Of a DNA stretch of 17,857 nucleotides, positions 1-7,057 are shown one piece after another. The DNA lies in assembly GCA_030825825.1 (NCBI GenBank), contig JAPJPE010000009.1:1-17857 (forward strand), written 5' to 3'. The notes under the pieces are model-generated. The model had not been told where the DNA came from. It ran no database searches and worked only from the letters and a program-made list of their open reading frames with translations. This DNA comes from Streptococcus sp. (GTDB lineage Bacteria > Bacillota > Bacilli > Lactobacillales > Streptococcaceae). Position numbers and translations under genes: made by a program. Every line of letters begins with the position of its first letter. Within the stretch, counting starts at the first letter, position 1.

Positions 1-91
1 AGATCCAAAACTAAGTCATGGAACTTCTTCGAAGTTCGCTGACGTCCGTACTCACTTAAGGAAAGTTTCTAAGAGGAGTTTATCTCCAATC
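1..91. other. Left-edge intergenic DNA with a small inverted repeat
   Basis: No gene can be supported here. A perfect 7-bp inverted repeat (GAACTTC at 21-27, GAAGTTC at 31-37) is separated by TTC. One plus-strand frame stays open from base 2 to about 139, but it has no start codon in the window, runs through the potD terminator and its translation resembles no protein I know. It could be the edge of an intergenic repeat or the tail of a neighbouring unit. Confidence 0.4.
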
Positions 92-116
92 AAAAAGGAA
101 CCCGGAGGTTCCTTTT
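92..116 (-). terminator. Rho-independent terminator of the pot operon
   Basis: A perfect 10-bp stem (93-102 with 107-116) closes a 4-nt loop. Read on the minus strand it is followed by a run of T (the A run at 92-96), and it lies directly after the potD stop codon. The 3' side on the plus strand is also T-rich, so it may stop transcription from both directions. Confidence 0.9.
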
Positions 117-119
117 GTG

Positions 120-1190
120 TTATTTTCGATACATCTTGACCTGAAGGTAAAGATCGTTATAGACTCCAAGCAATTTCTTGCCTAATTGTTGATAGACTTC
201 CAAATGGTCCAGTGTTTCATCGCTTGGATAGAAGGCTTGATCATTTTGGATTTCTTTTGGCAACATAGCTTTGGCTTTTTTATTTGGCGTTGAGTAGCCG
301 ACATAAAGAGCATTTTTCAACGCATTTTTAGGACGAAGCATGAAGTTAATAAAGGCATATGCTGCTTCTTTATTTTTCACGGTTTTTGGAATGACAATGT
401 TATCAAACCAAAGGTTGCTAGCTTCCGTTGGGACGACATAGCGAAGATCCTTATTGGCATCCAGCATTTGGCTAGCTTCTCCTGAGAAGGTAACCCCAAT
501 AGCTGCATTGTTTTGGATCATATAGCCTTTCATCTCATCGGCCACCAAAGCTTTGATGTTTGGCGTTAAGGTGTAGAGTTTATCCACTGCCTCTTGCAAT
601 TTCTTGGGATCCTTTTCATTGAGGCTATAGCCCAAGGTATTGAGACCAATTCCCATCACCTCACGCGCCCCATCGTACATCATGATGTCATTTTTGTACT
701 CTTCACGCCAGAGATCAGACCAATGTTTTGGAGCTTCTTTGACCATCTTGGTATTGTAGACGATTCCCAGGGTACCCCAGAAATAAGGAACGGAATATTG
801 GTTGCCCGGATCAAACGATTGGTTCAACAGTTTTGGATCAATATTTTCCATCCCTTTGATCTTGGATTGATCCAATTTTTCAACCAAATGCTCATCCATC
901 ATCTTGGCAATCATGTATTCACTCGGAATGGCAATATCGTAGGTCGTGCCCCCCTGCTTGATCTTAGTATACATGGCTTCGTTGGAATCAAAGGTATCAT
1001 ATTGCACCTGAATCCCTGTCTCTTTTGTGAATTCCGTTAGCAATTCTGGATCGATATAATCTCCCCAGTTGTAGATGACCAACTTGTCACTATTCTTGGT
1101 ATTCATGCTCGCTTCGATCTGGTGGCTAATTCCCCAGAGGACCAGAATGACAAGGACAATCCCAGTTAGGAATGAATAAAGTTTTTTCAT
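120..1190 (-). CDS. potD: Spermidine/putrescine-binding protein PotD
   Basis: Extracellular substrate-binding component of the PotABCD polyamine importer, 356 aa, a normal length for the family. Residues about 5-22 form a hydrophobic N-terminal segment. The mature domain opens with the family hallmark VIYNWGDYIDP (38-48), and PYFWGTLGIVYN and SNLWFDNIVIPK are typical of PotD/PotF proteins. There is no cysteine near the hydrophobic segment, so a lipobox is absent and the protein is probably held by an uncleaved signal anchor or released by signal peptidase I. The ATG overlaps the potC stop as ATGA and is preceded by AAGGAGG, which fixes the start. It is the last gene of the operon and is followed at once by a terminator. 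Function is clear from family; preference for spermidine or putrescine cannot be read from the sequence. Confidence 0.96.
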   Translation of the reverse strand: MKKLYSFLTGIVLVILVLWGISHQIEASMNTKNSDKLVIYNWGDYIDPELLTEFTKETGIQVQYDTFDSNEAMYTKIKQGGTTYDIAIPSEYMIAKMMDEHLVEKLDQSKIKGMENIDPKLLNQSFDPGNQYSVPYFWGTLGIVYNTKMVKEAPKHWSDLWREEYKNDIMMYDGAREVMGIGLNTLGYSLNEKDPKKLQEAVDKLYTLTPNIKALVADEMKGYMIQNNAAIGVTFSGEASQMLDANKDLRYVVPTEASNLWFDNIVIPKTVKNKEAAYAFINFMLRPKNALKNALYVGYSTPNKKAKAMLPKEIQNDQAFYPSDETLDHLEVYQQLGKKLLGVYNDLYLQVKMYRK

Positions 1191-1960
1191 GCTGCTTCCT
1201 CCTTTTCACGGGTGATAAAGTAATAACCGATGACCAAGAGCACACTAAAGAGAAAGACAAGGGCGGACAAGGCATTGATACTGAGAGAAATCCCTTGACG
1301 CGCACGTGAGTAGATCTCTACAGACAAGGTTGTAAAGCCATTCCCCGTCACAAAGAAGGTCACGGCAAAGTCATCAAGCGAATAGGTAAAGGCCATAAAG
1401 TAGCCAGCAATAATGGCTGGTGTCAGATACGGTAACATGATCTCTTTGAGCATTTGCACTTGGGTAGCTCCCAAGTCATAGGCTGCATTGACCATATCCC
1501 GGTTCATTTCCTTAAGTCGTGGCAAGACCATCAAGACCACAATGGGAATCGAGAAGGCCACGTGACTAGCCAGAACAGAAAGGAAACCTAGCTGGTACTT
1601 CACCGTCGTAAAGAGAATCAAGAAGCTGGCCCCAATCATAACGTCTGGTGCTACCATGAGAATGTTATTGATGGAGAGCAAAGGTCCTTCTAACTTTTTC
1701 TTGGATTGGTAGATATAAATGGCTCCAAAGGTTCCGATCACCGTCGCAATCAAGGCTGACAAGAAGGCCAAGAGGAAGGTCTCTGATAAGATCAGCATCA
1801 GGCGACTATCTGCGAACAATTCATTGAAATGCTCAAGCGTGAAGCCTGTGAAGGCATTCATATCTCCCCCTTTATTGAAAGCATAAAAGATCAAATAGAA
1901 GATTGGAAGATAGAGGATCAGAAAGACGAAGCCTAGATAGAAATGAGATACTTTTTTCAT
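1187..1960 (-). CDS. potC: Spermidine/putrescine ABC transporter permease PotC
   Basis: One of two inner permease subunits of the polyamine importer, 257 aa with about six membrane helices. The cytoplasmic coupling motif of binding-protein-dependent permeases is present as NAAYDLGATQVQMLKEIMLP in the second half; it contacts the PotA ATPase. The chosen start (MKKVSHFY) has AAAGGAG six bases upstream and forms an ATGA overlap with the potB stop. The longer frame beginning at 1987 would lie further inside potB and lacks a comparable ribosome binding site. The end overlaps potD by the same four bases, so potB, potC and potD are probably translationally coupled. Confidence 0.95.
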   Translation of the reverse strand: MKKVSHFYLGFVFLILYLPIFYLIFYAFNKGGDMNAFTGFTLEHFNELFADSRLMLILSETFLLAFLSALIATVIGTFGAIYIYQSKKKLEGPLLSINNILMVAPDVMIGASFLILFTTVKYQLGFLSVLASHVAFSIPIVVLMVLPRLKEMNRDMVNAAYDLGATQVQMLKEIMLPYLTPAIIAGYFMAFTYSLDDFAVTFFVTGNGFTTLSVEIYSRARQGISLSINALSALVFLFSVLLVIGYYFITREKEEAA

Positions 1961-2763
1961 CGTTCTCTCCTTTCTCTCGTTGCCCACATGGTAAAGAGCA
2001 TAGCAAGGATCAGAACAACTCCGATGGTAGAACCCATTCCCCAGTTTTGTGTTGTTAGGAAGTGCTGTTCAATCGCAGTCCCTAAGGTAATGACGCGATT
2101 TCCACCGATCATCCGTGTCAACATGAAGAGACTCAGACTAGGAATAAAGACAGACTGCACACCTGAGCGGACTCCATTCATGGACAAGGGGAAGACCACA
2201 TGACGGAAGGTATCCCAACGATTGGCTCCCAAATCATAGCTGGCATTGATCAAGTTTGGATCCAAGTCATCTAAGACATTAAAGATCGGCAAAATCATAA
2301 ACGGCAACTCGATGTAGCTGGCTACAAAGATAAAGGAGAAATCGGTAAAGAGGATCTGCTGGGGAGCGACTCCGAGAAAGCTTAAAAAGCTATTGATGGA
2401 GCCGTTTTGCCCAAAGATTCCGATAAAGGCATAGGCCTTGAGCAAGAGATTGACCCAGGTTGGCAAGACGATCAACATCAACCACAACTGCCGGTGTTTG
2501 AGCAGCGTCAAAAAGTAAGCAGTCGGATAGGAGATCAAGAGCGTCACCAGGGTGACAATTCCGGCATAAAGGACCGAATTAAAACTCATCTTTAAATAGG
2601 TCAGATTTTGCGAAGTAAAGAACTCTTTGTAGTTTTCAAGTGAAAACTGCCCTTCAACGTTGAAAAACGATTGAAAGATGATCATGACTACAGGAGCCAA
2701 GACAAAGAGAAAAATCCACAAGAAATAGGGGAGGATAAATAGATTAGAGGTTGTTTTCTTCAT
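1957..2763 (-). CDS. potB: Spermidine/putrescine ABC transporter permease PotB
   Basis: Second permease subunit of the polyamine importer, 268 aa from the chosen start MKKTTSNLFILPY. It shows about six hydrophobic helices, the first immediately after the N-terminus, and the permease coupling loop NASYDLGANRWDTFRHVVFP, which parallels the loop in PotC. A GGAGG box sits just before this ATG. The frame could begin seven codons earlier at 2784, but the Shine-Dalgarno position and PotB family ends favour 2763. Its first 20 bases overlap the end of potA, and its stop overlaps the potC start as ATGA. Confidence 0.95.
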   Translation of the reverse strand: MKKTTSNLFILPYFLWIFLFVLAPVVMIIFQSFFNVEGQFSLENYKEFFTSQNLTYLKMSFNSVLYAGIVTLVTLLISYPTAYFLTLLKHRQLWLMLIVLPTWVNLLLKAYAFIGIFGQNGSINSFLSFLGVAPQQILFTDFSFIFVASYIELPFMILPIFNVLDDLDPNLINASYDLGANRWDTFRHVVFPLSMNGVRSGVQSVFIPSLSLFMLTRMIGGNRVITLGTAIEQHFLTTQNWGMGSTIGVVLILAMLFTMWATRERRER

Positions 2764-3901
2764 CTCTTTCCTCCTCAATGGCATTAATCAAACCAGCTTC
2801 TTGCTCTTCCACTTCAACGTACTCTTCGATCCGCGCATCGAATTCTTCCTCGGTTTCATTGAGACGCATAACGTGGATATCTTCTGGTTCAAAGTCTAGC
2901 CCGATGACTTCTCCCACAATGGCCTTACGAGTGGAGTGAATCATCCACTCATTACCCAAATCATCATAGGCGATGATCTCGTAATGCACACCACGGAAGA
3001 GCTGGGTGTCCACCTTCACTTGGAGCTTGCCTTCTTCAGGAAGGGTGATTTGCAAGTCTTCTGGACGAATGACGACTTCAACTGGTTCATTTGGACGCAT
3101 CCCTCCATCGACGGCTTCAAAGCGTTTGCCATTAAACTCAACCAAGTAGTCCTCGATCATGCGACCATCTAGGATGTTGGACTCCCCGATAAAAGTCGCT
3201 ACAAAGTGGTTGATCGGTTCATCATAGATATCAACCGGTGTACCAGATTGGACGATCTCTCCTTCATTCATGACAAAGATCCAGTCACTCATGGCAAGGG
3301 CTTCTTCTTGGTCGTGGGTAACAAAGACAAAGGTAATGCCCAAGCGTTGTTGCAATTCCCGCAACTCATACTGCATGTCTGTCCGAAGTTTCAAGTCAAG
3401 TGCAGACAAAGGCTCATCTAAAAGGACTACTCGTGGTTCATTGATAATAGCCCGTGCAATAGCTACCCGCTGGCGTTGACCACCCGATAATTTTTGGATC
3501 GAGCGTTTTTCAAATCCTGCTAACTGGACCATTTTCAATACTTCTGAAACCCGACGTTCGATCTCAGCCTTGTCCAGCTTTTTCAAACGAAGGGGAAAAG
3601 CCACATTTTCAAAGACCGTCATATGCGGAAACAGGGCATAGGACTGAAAGACGGTGTGGACATCCCGCTTGTTGGTAGGGACATCATTGATCCGTTCCCC
3701 ATCAAGGTAGACATCTCCAGAGCTAGCATCTAAAAGACCGGCAATTATATTAAGGATAGTTGATTTTCCTGATCCAGATGCACCGAGCAGGGTATAGAAC
3801 TTCCCTTCTTCCAATTCAAAATTGATATCCTTTAGGACAACGGTTCCGCTATCTTCAAAGACCTTTGTAACATTTTTAAACTCAATAATTGGTTTTTTCA
3901 A
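2744..3901 (-). CDS. potA: Spermidine/putrescine ABC transporter ATPase PotA (TTG start)
   Basis: Energises polyamine import by PotBC, 385 aa. Visible motifs are Walker A GASGSGKST (40-48), the Q-loop glutamine at 86, the signature LSGGQ (138-142), Walker B VVLLDE (158-163) and the switch histidine at 196. A C-terminal regulatory (TOBE-like) region follows from about 275, with an acidic tail rich in Glu. The first codon is TTG: the frame has no ATG or GTG that would give the expected MKKPIIEFKNV start, and the only nearby ATG (3906-3908) is out of frame and followed directly by TGA. An AAGGAA box lies about 11 nt upstream of TTG, rather far. The 208-nt gap to murB is filled by hairpins and may control expression (separate entry). 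Confidence 0.95.
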   Translation of the reverse strand: MKKPIIEFKNVTKVFEDSGTVVLKDINFELEEGKFYTLLGASGSGKSTILNIIAGLLDASSGDVYLDGERINDVPTNKRDVHTVFQSYALFPHMTVFENVAFPLRLKKLDKAEIERRVSEVLKMVQLAGFEKRSIQKLSGGQRQRVAIARAIINEPRVVLLDEPLSALDLKLRTDMQYELRELQQRLGITFVFVTHDQEEALAMSDWIFVMNEGEIVQSGTPVDIYDEPINHFVATFIGESNILDGRMIEDYLVEFNGKRFEAVDGGMRPNEPVEVVIRPEDLQITLPEEGKLQVKVDTQLFRGVHYEIIAYDDLGNEWMIHSTRKAIVGEVIGLDFEPEDIHVMRLNETEEEFDARIEEYVEVEEQEAGLINAIEEERDEENNL

Positions 3902-3902
3902 T

Positions 3903-3908
3903 TCACAT
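3903..3908 (-). promoter_or_regulatory. Start-stop minimal ORF (ATG TGA) before the potA TTG start
   Basis: On the minus strand the potA ribosome binding site AAGGA is followed by ATTT, then ATG TGA, then one A and the TTG start of potA. The ATG is at better spacing from the Shine-Dalgarno box than TTG is. Initiation at this ATG would end at once on TGA, next to the real start. Whether ribosomes use it is not known; a regulatory role is inference. Confidence 0.35.
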
Positions 3909-3936
3909 AAATTCCTTCTTTACTACGATTACCAAA

Positions 3937-4073
3937 CTGCTTTTCAAACGAAAACGCAGCGGCTGACAGGAAGACCTGTCAGGCCACCAATACCTCTCGG
4001 GGACTTACTAGACTGCCCCACCTATTTACGGTATCGATAGGCACTCACCCCCTTTCCGACTGATGCTATCGAT
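3937..4073 (-). ncRNA. Candidate structured RNA leader between murB and potA
   Basis: Read on the minus strand, the gap folds into consecutive hairpins. P1 pairs 4066-4073 with 4033-4040 (8 bp, perfect) and can continue inward with CATCA against TGA-G-TG. P2 pairs 4030-4034 with 3990-3994 (5 bp, sharing two bases with P1) and encloses a GGGG/CCCC hairpin (4016-4019 with 3999-4002). P4 pairs 3975-3985 with 3961-3970 (8 bp plus GG/CC across one bulge, loop TCTT). P5 pairs 3956-3959 and 3950-3954 with 3937-3940 and 3941-3945 (9 bp with one bulged G). No hairpin has a T run behind it, so these are not simple terminators. The G run in the P1 loop could compete for the same CCCC, giving two exclusive folds. 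It matches no riboswitch class I can recall. A polyamine-responsive or mRNA-processing leader for potABCD is inference from position. Confidence 0.55.
3979..4044 (-). CDS. Possible 21-codon leader peptide in the murB-potA gap
   Basis: A GTG codon at 4042-4044 follows a purine block (AAAGGGGG, 4048-4055) with only three bases between, and opens a 21-codon frame ending in TGA at 3979-3981. The peptide would read MPIDTVNRWG, then SLVSPREVLVA. The purine block is in the loop of hairpin P1 and the GTG in its stem, so translation and folding would exclude each other. Short frames with purine runs arise by chance and spacing is tight, so this is a weak call. Confidence 0.2.
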   Translation of the reverse strand: MPIDTVNRWGSLVSPREVLVA

Positions 4074-4109
4074 GTTTACACTATCAATTATTCTTCAATA
4101 CTAACGTTC

Positions 4110-5006
4110 TTAGGCTTGACCGATAATGCGAACTTCTGGTTCTAAACGAACGCCTGAGTGACCCTCGACTGCTTCAATGACATGGGCGATCAGGTCTTCG
4201 TAGTCCTTAGCTGTTCCATTATCGACATTGACCATAAAGCCGGCATGTTTTTCAGACACTTCAACACCACCGATTCGATAGCCTTTCAAACCTGCTTCAC
4301 TAATCAATTGACCTGCAAAATGACCGACAGGACGCTTAAAGACGGATCCACAAGAAGGGTATTCAAGGGGTTGTTTCAACTGACGAAGATGGGTCAACCG
4401 ATCCATCTCCTGCTTGATTTGCTCGTGATTGCCAGGAGACAAAGCAAATTTGGCAGAGATGACGACAGCACCTGTCTCTTGAATCTTAGATTGACGGTAG
4501 CCAAAAGCTAGTTCACTCGCTGACAGAGTTTCGATCTCTCCGTCTTTGGTCAAGACCTTACAGGATACTAGGACATGCGCGATCTCTCCTCCATAGGCTC
4601 CCGCATTCATAAAGACTGCACCACCGACACTGCCTGGAATGCCACTAGCAAACTCAAAACCTTTCAAACTATGGTGCAAGGCCACATGGGTGGTGTCGAT
4701 GAGTTTAGCACCTGCCTCTGCTTCGATCACATAACCATCCACACTGATGTCACGCAAGCGATCAAACATAATGACAAATCCCGGAATGCCCCCATCGCGG
4801 ACAATGATATTGGATGCATTGCCCAGGACCATCCATGGAATTTGCTCTTGGTTGGCAAATTGAACGATGCGTTTTAATTCGTATTGGTTGCGGGGAAAGG
4901 CTAAAAATTCAGCATTCCCACCTACCTTTGTGAAGGTATAATGTTTTAAAGGTTCTTGAAAACGGATATCAATCCCTTCAAGAATTTGATTTATTTTTTC
5001 ATTCAT
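4110..5006 (-). CDS. murB: UDP-N-acetylenolpyruvoylglucosamine reductase MurB
   Basis: Cytoplasmic FAD enzyme that reduces UDP-GlcNAc-enolpyruvate with NADPH to UDP-MurNAc, the second committed step of peptidoglycan precursor synthesis; 298 aa. FAD-binding features are TFTKVGGNA (24-32), LGNASNIIVRDGG (61-73) and GIPGSVGGAVFMNAGAYGG (122-140). Catalytic features are the YR pair (170-171), Ser221 in SCGSVFKRP, and LEPEVRIIG at the C-terminus. GVEVSEKHAGFMVN (247-260) is also typical. The frame is open upstream to 5039, but the promoter -10 box is at 5043-5048, so that codon would lie at or before the transcript start; ATG at 5006 is preferred although its ribosome binding site is weak. It precedes potABCD on the same strand, an arrangement known in pneumococci. 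Confidence 0.95.
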   Translation of the reverse strand: MNEKINQILEGIDIRFQEPLKHYTFTKVGGNAEFLAFPRNQYELKRIVQFANQEQIPWMVLGNASNIIVRDGGIPGFVIMFDRLRDISVDGYVIEAEAGAKLIDTTHVALHHSLKGFEFASGIPGSVGGAVFMNAGAYGGEIAHVLVSCKVLTKDGEIETLSASELAFGYRQSKIQETGAVVISAKFALSPGNHEQIKQEMDRLTHLRQLKQPLEYPSCGSVFKRPVGHFAGQLISEAGLKGYRIGGVEVSEKHAGFMVNVDNGTAKDYEDLIAHVIEAVEGHSGVRLEPEVRIIGQA

Positions 5007-5042
5007 CTTTTTGTCTGTTCTCTCTCTATAAAAATACAAACT

Positions 5043-5051
5043 ATTATACCA
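5043..5051 (-). promoter_or_regulatory. Extended -10 promoter of murB
   Basis: On the minus strand TGGTATAAT gives a perfect -10 hexamer with the extended TGN motif. No good -35 box is seen at 16-18 bp. Initiation about 7 nt downstream places the transcript start near 5036, consistent with translation from 5006. The pot genes may be read from here as well. Confidence 0.7.
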
Positions 5052-5075
5052 AATTTTTGACTATTTTTCGACCCT

Positions 5076-5112
5076 AAAAAACAAAAGAAGACCTATAATA
5101 TTCAGGCCTTCC
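5076..5112 (-). terminator. Rho-independent terminator after the 5125-6063 gene
   Basis: A 9-bp stem with two G-U pairs (5104-5112 with 5086-5094) and a 9-nt loop is followed on the minus strand by TTTGTTTTTT. It isolates the membrane-protein gene from murB. Confidence 0.8.
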
Positions 5113-5124
5113 TTTTATCATTCA

Positions 5125-6063
5125 TTATGCAATTTTACGAGCAATGGCACGATTCTTTTGTCCATCCAGAGCTGATTTGACCGAAATCCAAGCACCACCA
5201 AGAGTAAAGACAGCTAAGAGTGCTAGATTCAAGTAAAATTTATCAGGGACATCCCCTGAGAATGTCGCTTCATTGAGAAGCGTCCAGGACATATCAAATG
5301 GCAAATCCAGTTCACTCATAATCGCCAAAGTATAATCTAATTGGTTGACCAAAAAGACGGTCAAGACCATCAAAATAGCTGAAACTACCACACCTTTTTT
5401 AGTCAATTTCTTACCAAGAATCTCATAACCTTTGATGGTACAATAACCGAGGGCAGCCCCTGCTAAAACAGATACATAGCCAAGACGCGCTACCAAGAGG
5501 GCAACTGCTCCACCGATGATTACACCGATCACAGCCCCTACAATCCCCAAAAGGAAGTTTTCTTCCCGCGCTTCATAAGCCTCAACTGTATCTTGCACTT
5601 CGGCTTGGTAGGCTCTAAAGGTTGCATCGTCGATTAAAAAGATCGCATCTCCAATTTGATACAGACCGATTGGTCCTTCCTCACCCGTTTCCGCATTCAC
5701 TTGCACAAATTGGTGGTTGAGTAAGAAATCAACAATATCTTGGATAGCTGTCCATAAGGTTTCGACAGCCTTCCCTTTGATCATTCCACCTTTGACAACG
5801 ATCGAGGTCAAGTAACCATCAGAAGAGATAGCATTAATGGCTTTTGATTGTTCTTTTAATTCATTCCAAAGAACTTCACTATCTTCGATCAAGTCTCCTT
5901 CGGAACCTTGTTTCACACTGAGTGAAATGGTAAATACATTCTTGGTTTGAGCGCCTTCAATGACCAACAAGAAGCCTTCACGCTCTCCATACATCACACG
6001 AGCTTCGCCATCAAATTGCAGACCAAGATCGGTAGCAATACTATATAAATATTCTGGTTTCAT
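5125..6063 (-). CDS. Unrecognised membrane protein with a soluble N-terminal half
   Basis: I do not recognise this family. The 312-aa protein has a soluble acidic N-terminal domain of about 165 residues, mixed alpha/beta in appearance, then four hydrophobic segments at about 171-192, 196-212, 225-240 and 277-295. The first two are glycine-rich (GIVGAVIGVIIGG), as in tightly packed or oligomeric helices. The C-terminus is basic (KNRAIARK). No catalytic motif is visible. The start at 6063 has AGGGGG four bases upstream; the frame extends to 6105, but that codon lies only about 10 bases from the -10 box and cannot be the start if that promoter is used. The gene stands alone, with its own promoter and a terminator on either side. 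Its position between thrB and murB gives no functional clue. Confidence 0.85.
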   Translation of the reverse strand: MKPEYLYSIATDLGLQFDGEARVMYGEREGFLLVIEGAQTKNVFTISLSVKQGSEGDLIEDSEVLWNELKEQSKAINAISSDGYLTSIVVKGGMIKGKAVETLWTAIQDIVDFLLNHQFVQVNAETGEEGPIGLYQIGDAIFLIDDATFRAYQAEVQDTVEAYEAREENFLLGIVGAVIGVIIGGAVALLVARLGYVSVLAGAALGYCTIKGYEILGKKLTKKGVVVSAILMVLTVFLVNQLDYTLAIMSELDLPFDMSWTLLNEATFSGDVPDKFYLNLALLAVFTLGGAWISVKSALDGQKNRAIARKIA

Positions 6064-6114
6064 GTTTCCCCCTAGATTTTCAGGAAAGCTTGAGCTTTTC
6101 CCCATACTGTTCCC

Positions 6115-6123
6115 ATTCTACCA
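6115..6123 (-). promoter_or_regulatory. Extended -10 promoter of the 5125-6063 gene
   Basis: Minus strand TGGTAGAAT is an extended -10 element without a clear -35 box. It sits just past the thrB terminator and about 52 nt before the chosen start codon. Confidence 0.6.
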
Positions 6124-6133
6124 TAGGAGAAGC

Positions 6134-6164
6134 AAAAAGGACATATACATTCGTATACATCCTT
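6134..6164 (-). terminator. Rho-independent terminator of hom-thrB
   Basis: A 12-bp stem with two G-U pairs (6153-6164 with 6137-6148) and loop GAAT is followed on the minus strand by TTTTTGC. It lies 25 nt after the thrB stop. Confidence 0.85.
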
Positions 6165-6188
6165 CTTTCATTTGTGTTACATTCGGGT

Positions 6189-7055
6189 TTAATTCTCAAC
6201 ACGAACGCCAAATGTGTCAATTTTAAGTTGGAAAATCTGACCATCTAGCCCGAGTTTTTCGAGAGCTGCAACAAAGGCTGCTGCATGCTCTGGCGCTAAG
6301 AGGTTCATGATCGTTGGGCCTGCTCCCGACAGATAGGTGGCGTAAGCCCCATGCGCATGGGCGACTTCTTTGACCTGAGGAAACTCTTTGACAAGAGATT
6401 GACGGTAGCGTTCGTGGAAATGATCAGACTCGATGGAGCGACCAGCCGTCAGCAAATCTCCCTTGAGGAGAGCTGCGATAGCGACATTGGCTACGCTACT
6501 GGCTGCAACAGCTTCCTTATAAGACCATTCTTTCGGTAGGACATTCCGACTATCACTGGTCTTCAATTGGTAGCTCGGTACAAAGGCCACAAGGTCACAG
6601 CTTGGGAAGTCAGCCGTGACATATTGGACATCTTCACCGATGTAGCTCGCAATGACCATATTCCCAAAGATAGCTGGAGCTACATTATCCGGATGACCTT
6701 CGATCTCGGTCGCGATGCGTAATTTCTCAGCGTCTGATAGCTGGAGGTTGGCTAATTGGTTGGCCAATTCAATCCCTGCGACAATGACCGAGCTAGAAGA
6801 TCCAAGACCACGCGCCAAAGGCACTTCACTAGTCATCTTGATATGATGTGGTTGAATAGCTGGGGCAATCGACAGGGCTGTTGAGAGCAAGAGGTTTTTC
6901 TCGTCTGTCGGAATCCCTGCTCCTAGATCATGCTCAATCAACCAAGCATCTGCTGGTTCAAGCACTTCAATGGTCAAATAACGAGTCACGGCAATTCCAA
7001 CAGAATCAAATCCTGGACCGACATTGGCACTGGTTGCTGGAACAATAATCTTCAT
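6189..7055 (-). CDS. thrB: Homoserine kinase ThrB
   Basis: Phosphorylates L-homoserine with ATP to O-phosphohomoserine, the step before threonine synthase; cytoplasmic, 288 aa. It is a GHMP-family kinase with all three motifs: PATSANVGPGFDS (6-18), the ATP-binding loop PLARGLGSSSS (79-89) and LSGAGPTIM (242-250). HPDNVAPA (121-128) is also characteristic of ThrB. The ATG is two bases after the hom stop, with GGGAG inside the hom 3' end, so translation is probably coupled to hom. thrC is not in this window. Confidence 0.97.
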   Translation of the reverse strand: MKIIVPATSANVGPGFDSVGIAVTRYLTIEVLEPADAWLIEHDLGAGIPTDEKNLLLSTALSIAPAIQPHHIKMTSEVPLARGLGSSSSVIVAGIELANQLANLQLSDAEKLRIATEIEGHPDNVAPAIFGNMVIASYIGEDVQYVTADFPSCDLVAFVPSYQLKTSDSRNVLPKEWSYKEAVAASSVANVAIAALLKGDLLTAGRSIESDHFHERYRQSLVKEFPQVKEVAHAHGAYATYLSGAGPTIMNLLAPEHAAAFVAALEKLGLDGQIFQLKIDTFGVRVEN

Positions 7056-7057
7056 GC

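Noticed and set aside
594..1040. Plus-strand frame opposite potD (148 aa)
   Set aside because: Shadow of a clearly coding gene on the other strand; no start signal or recognisable domain.
3961..3985. Hairpin P4 as a terminator for murB
   Set aside because: The stem is strong, but the minus strand continues GCTGCG and not T, so intrinsic termination is not supported.
3937..4073. A known riboswitch or RNA (FMN, TPP, lysine, cobalamin, preQ1, SAM, SRP RNA, 6S, T-box)
   Set aside because: None of the conserved core sequences I know for these classes can be found; only helices and G runs are present.
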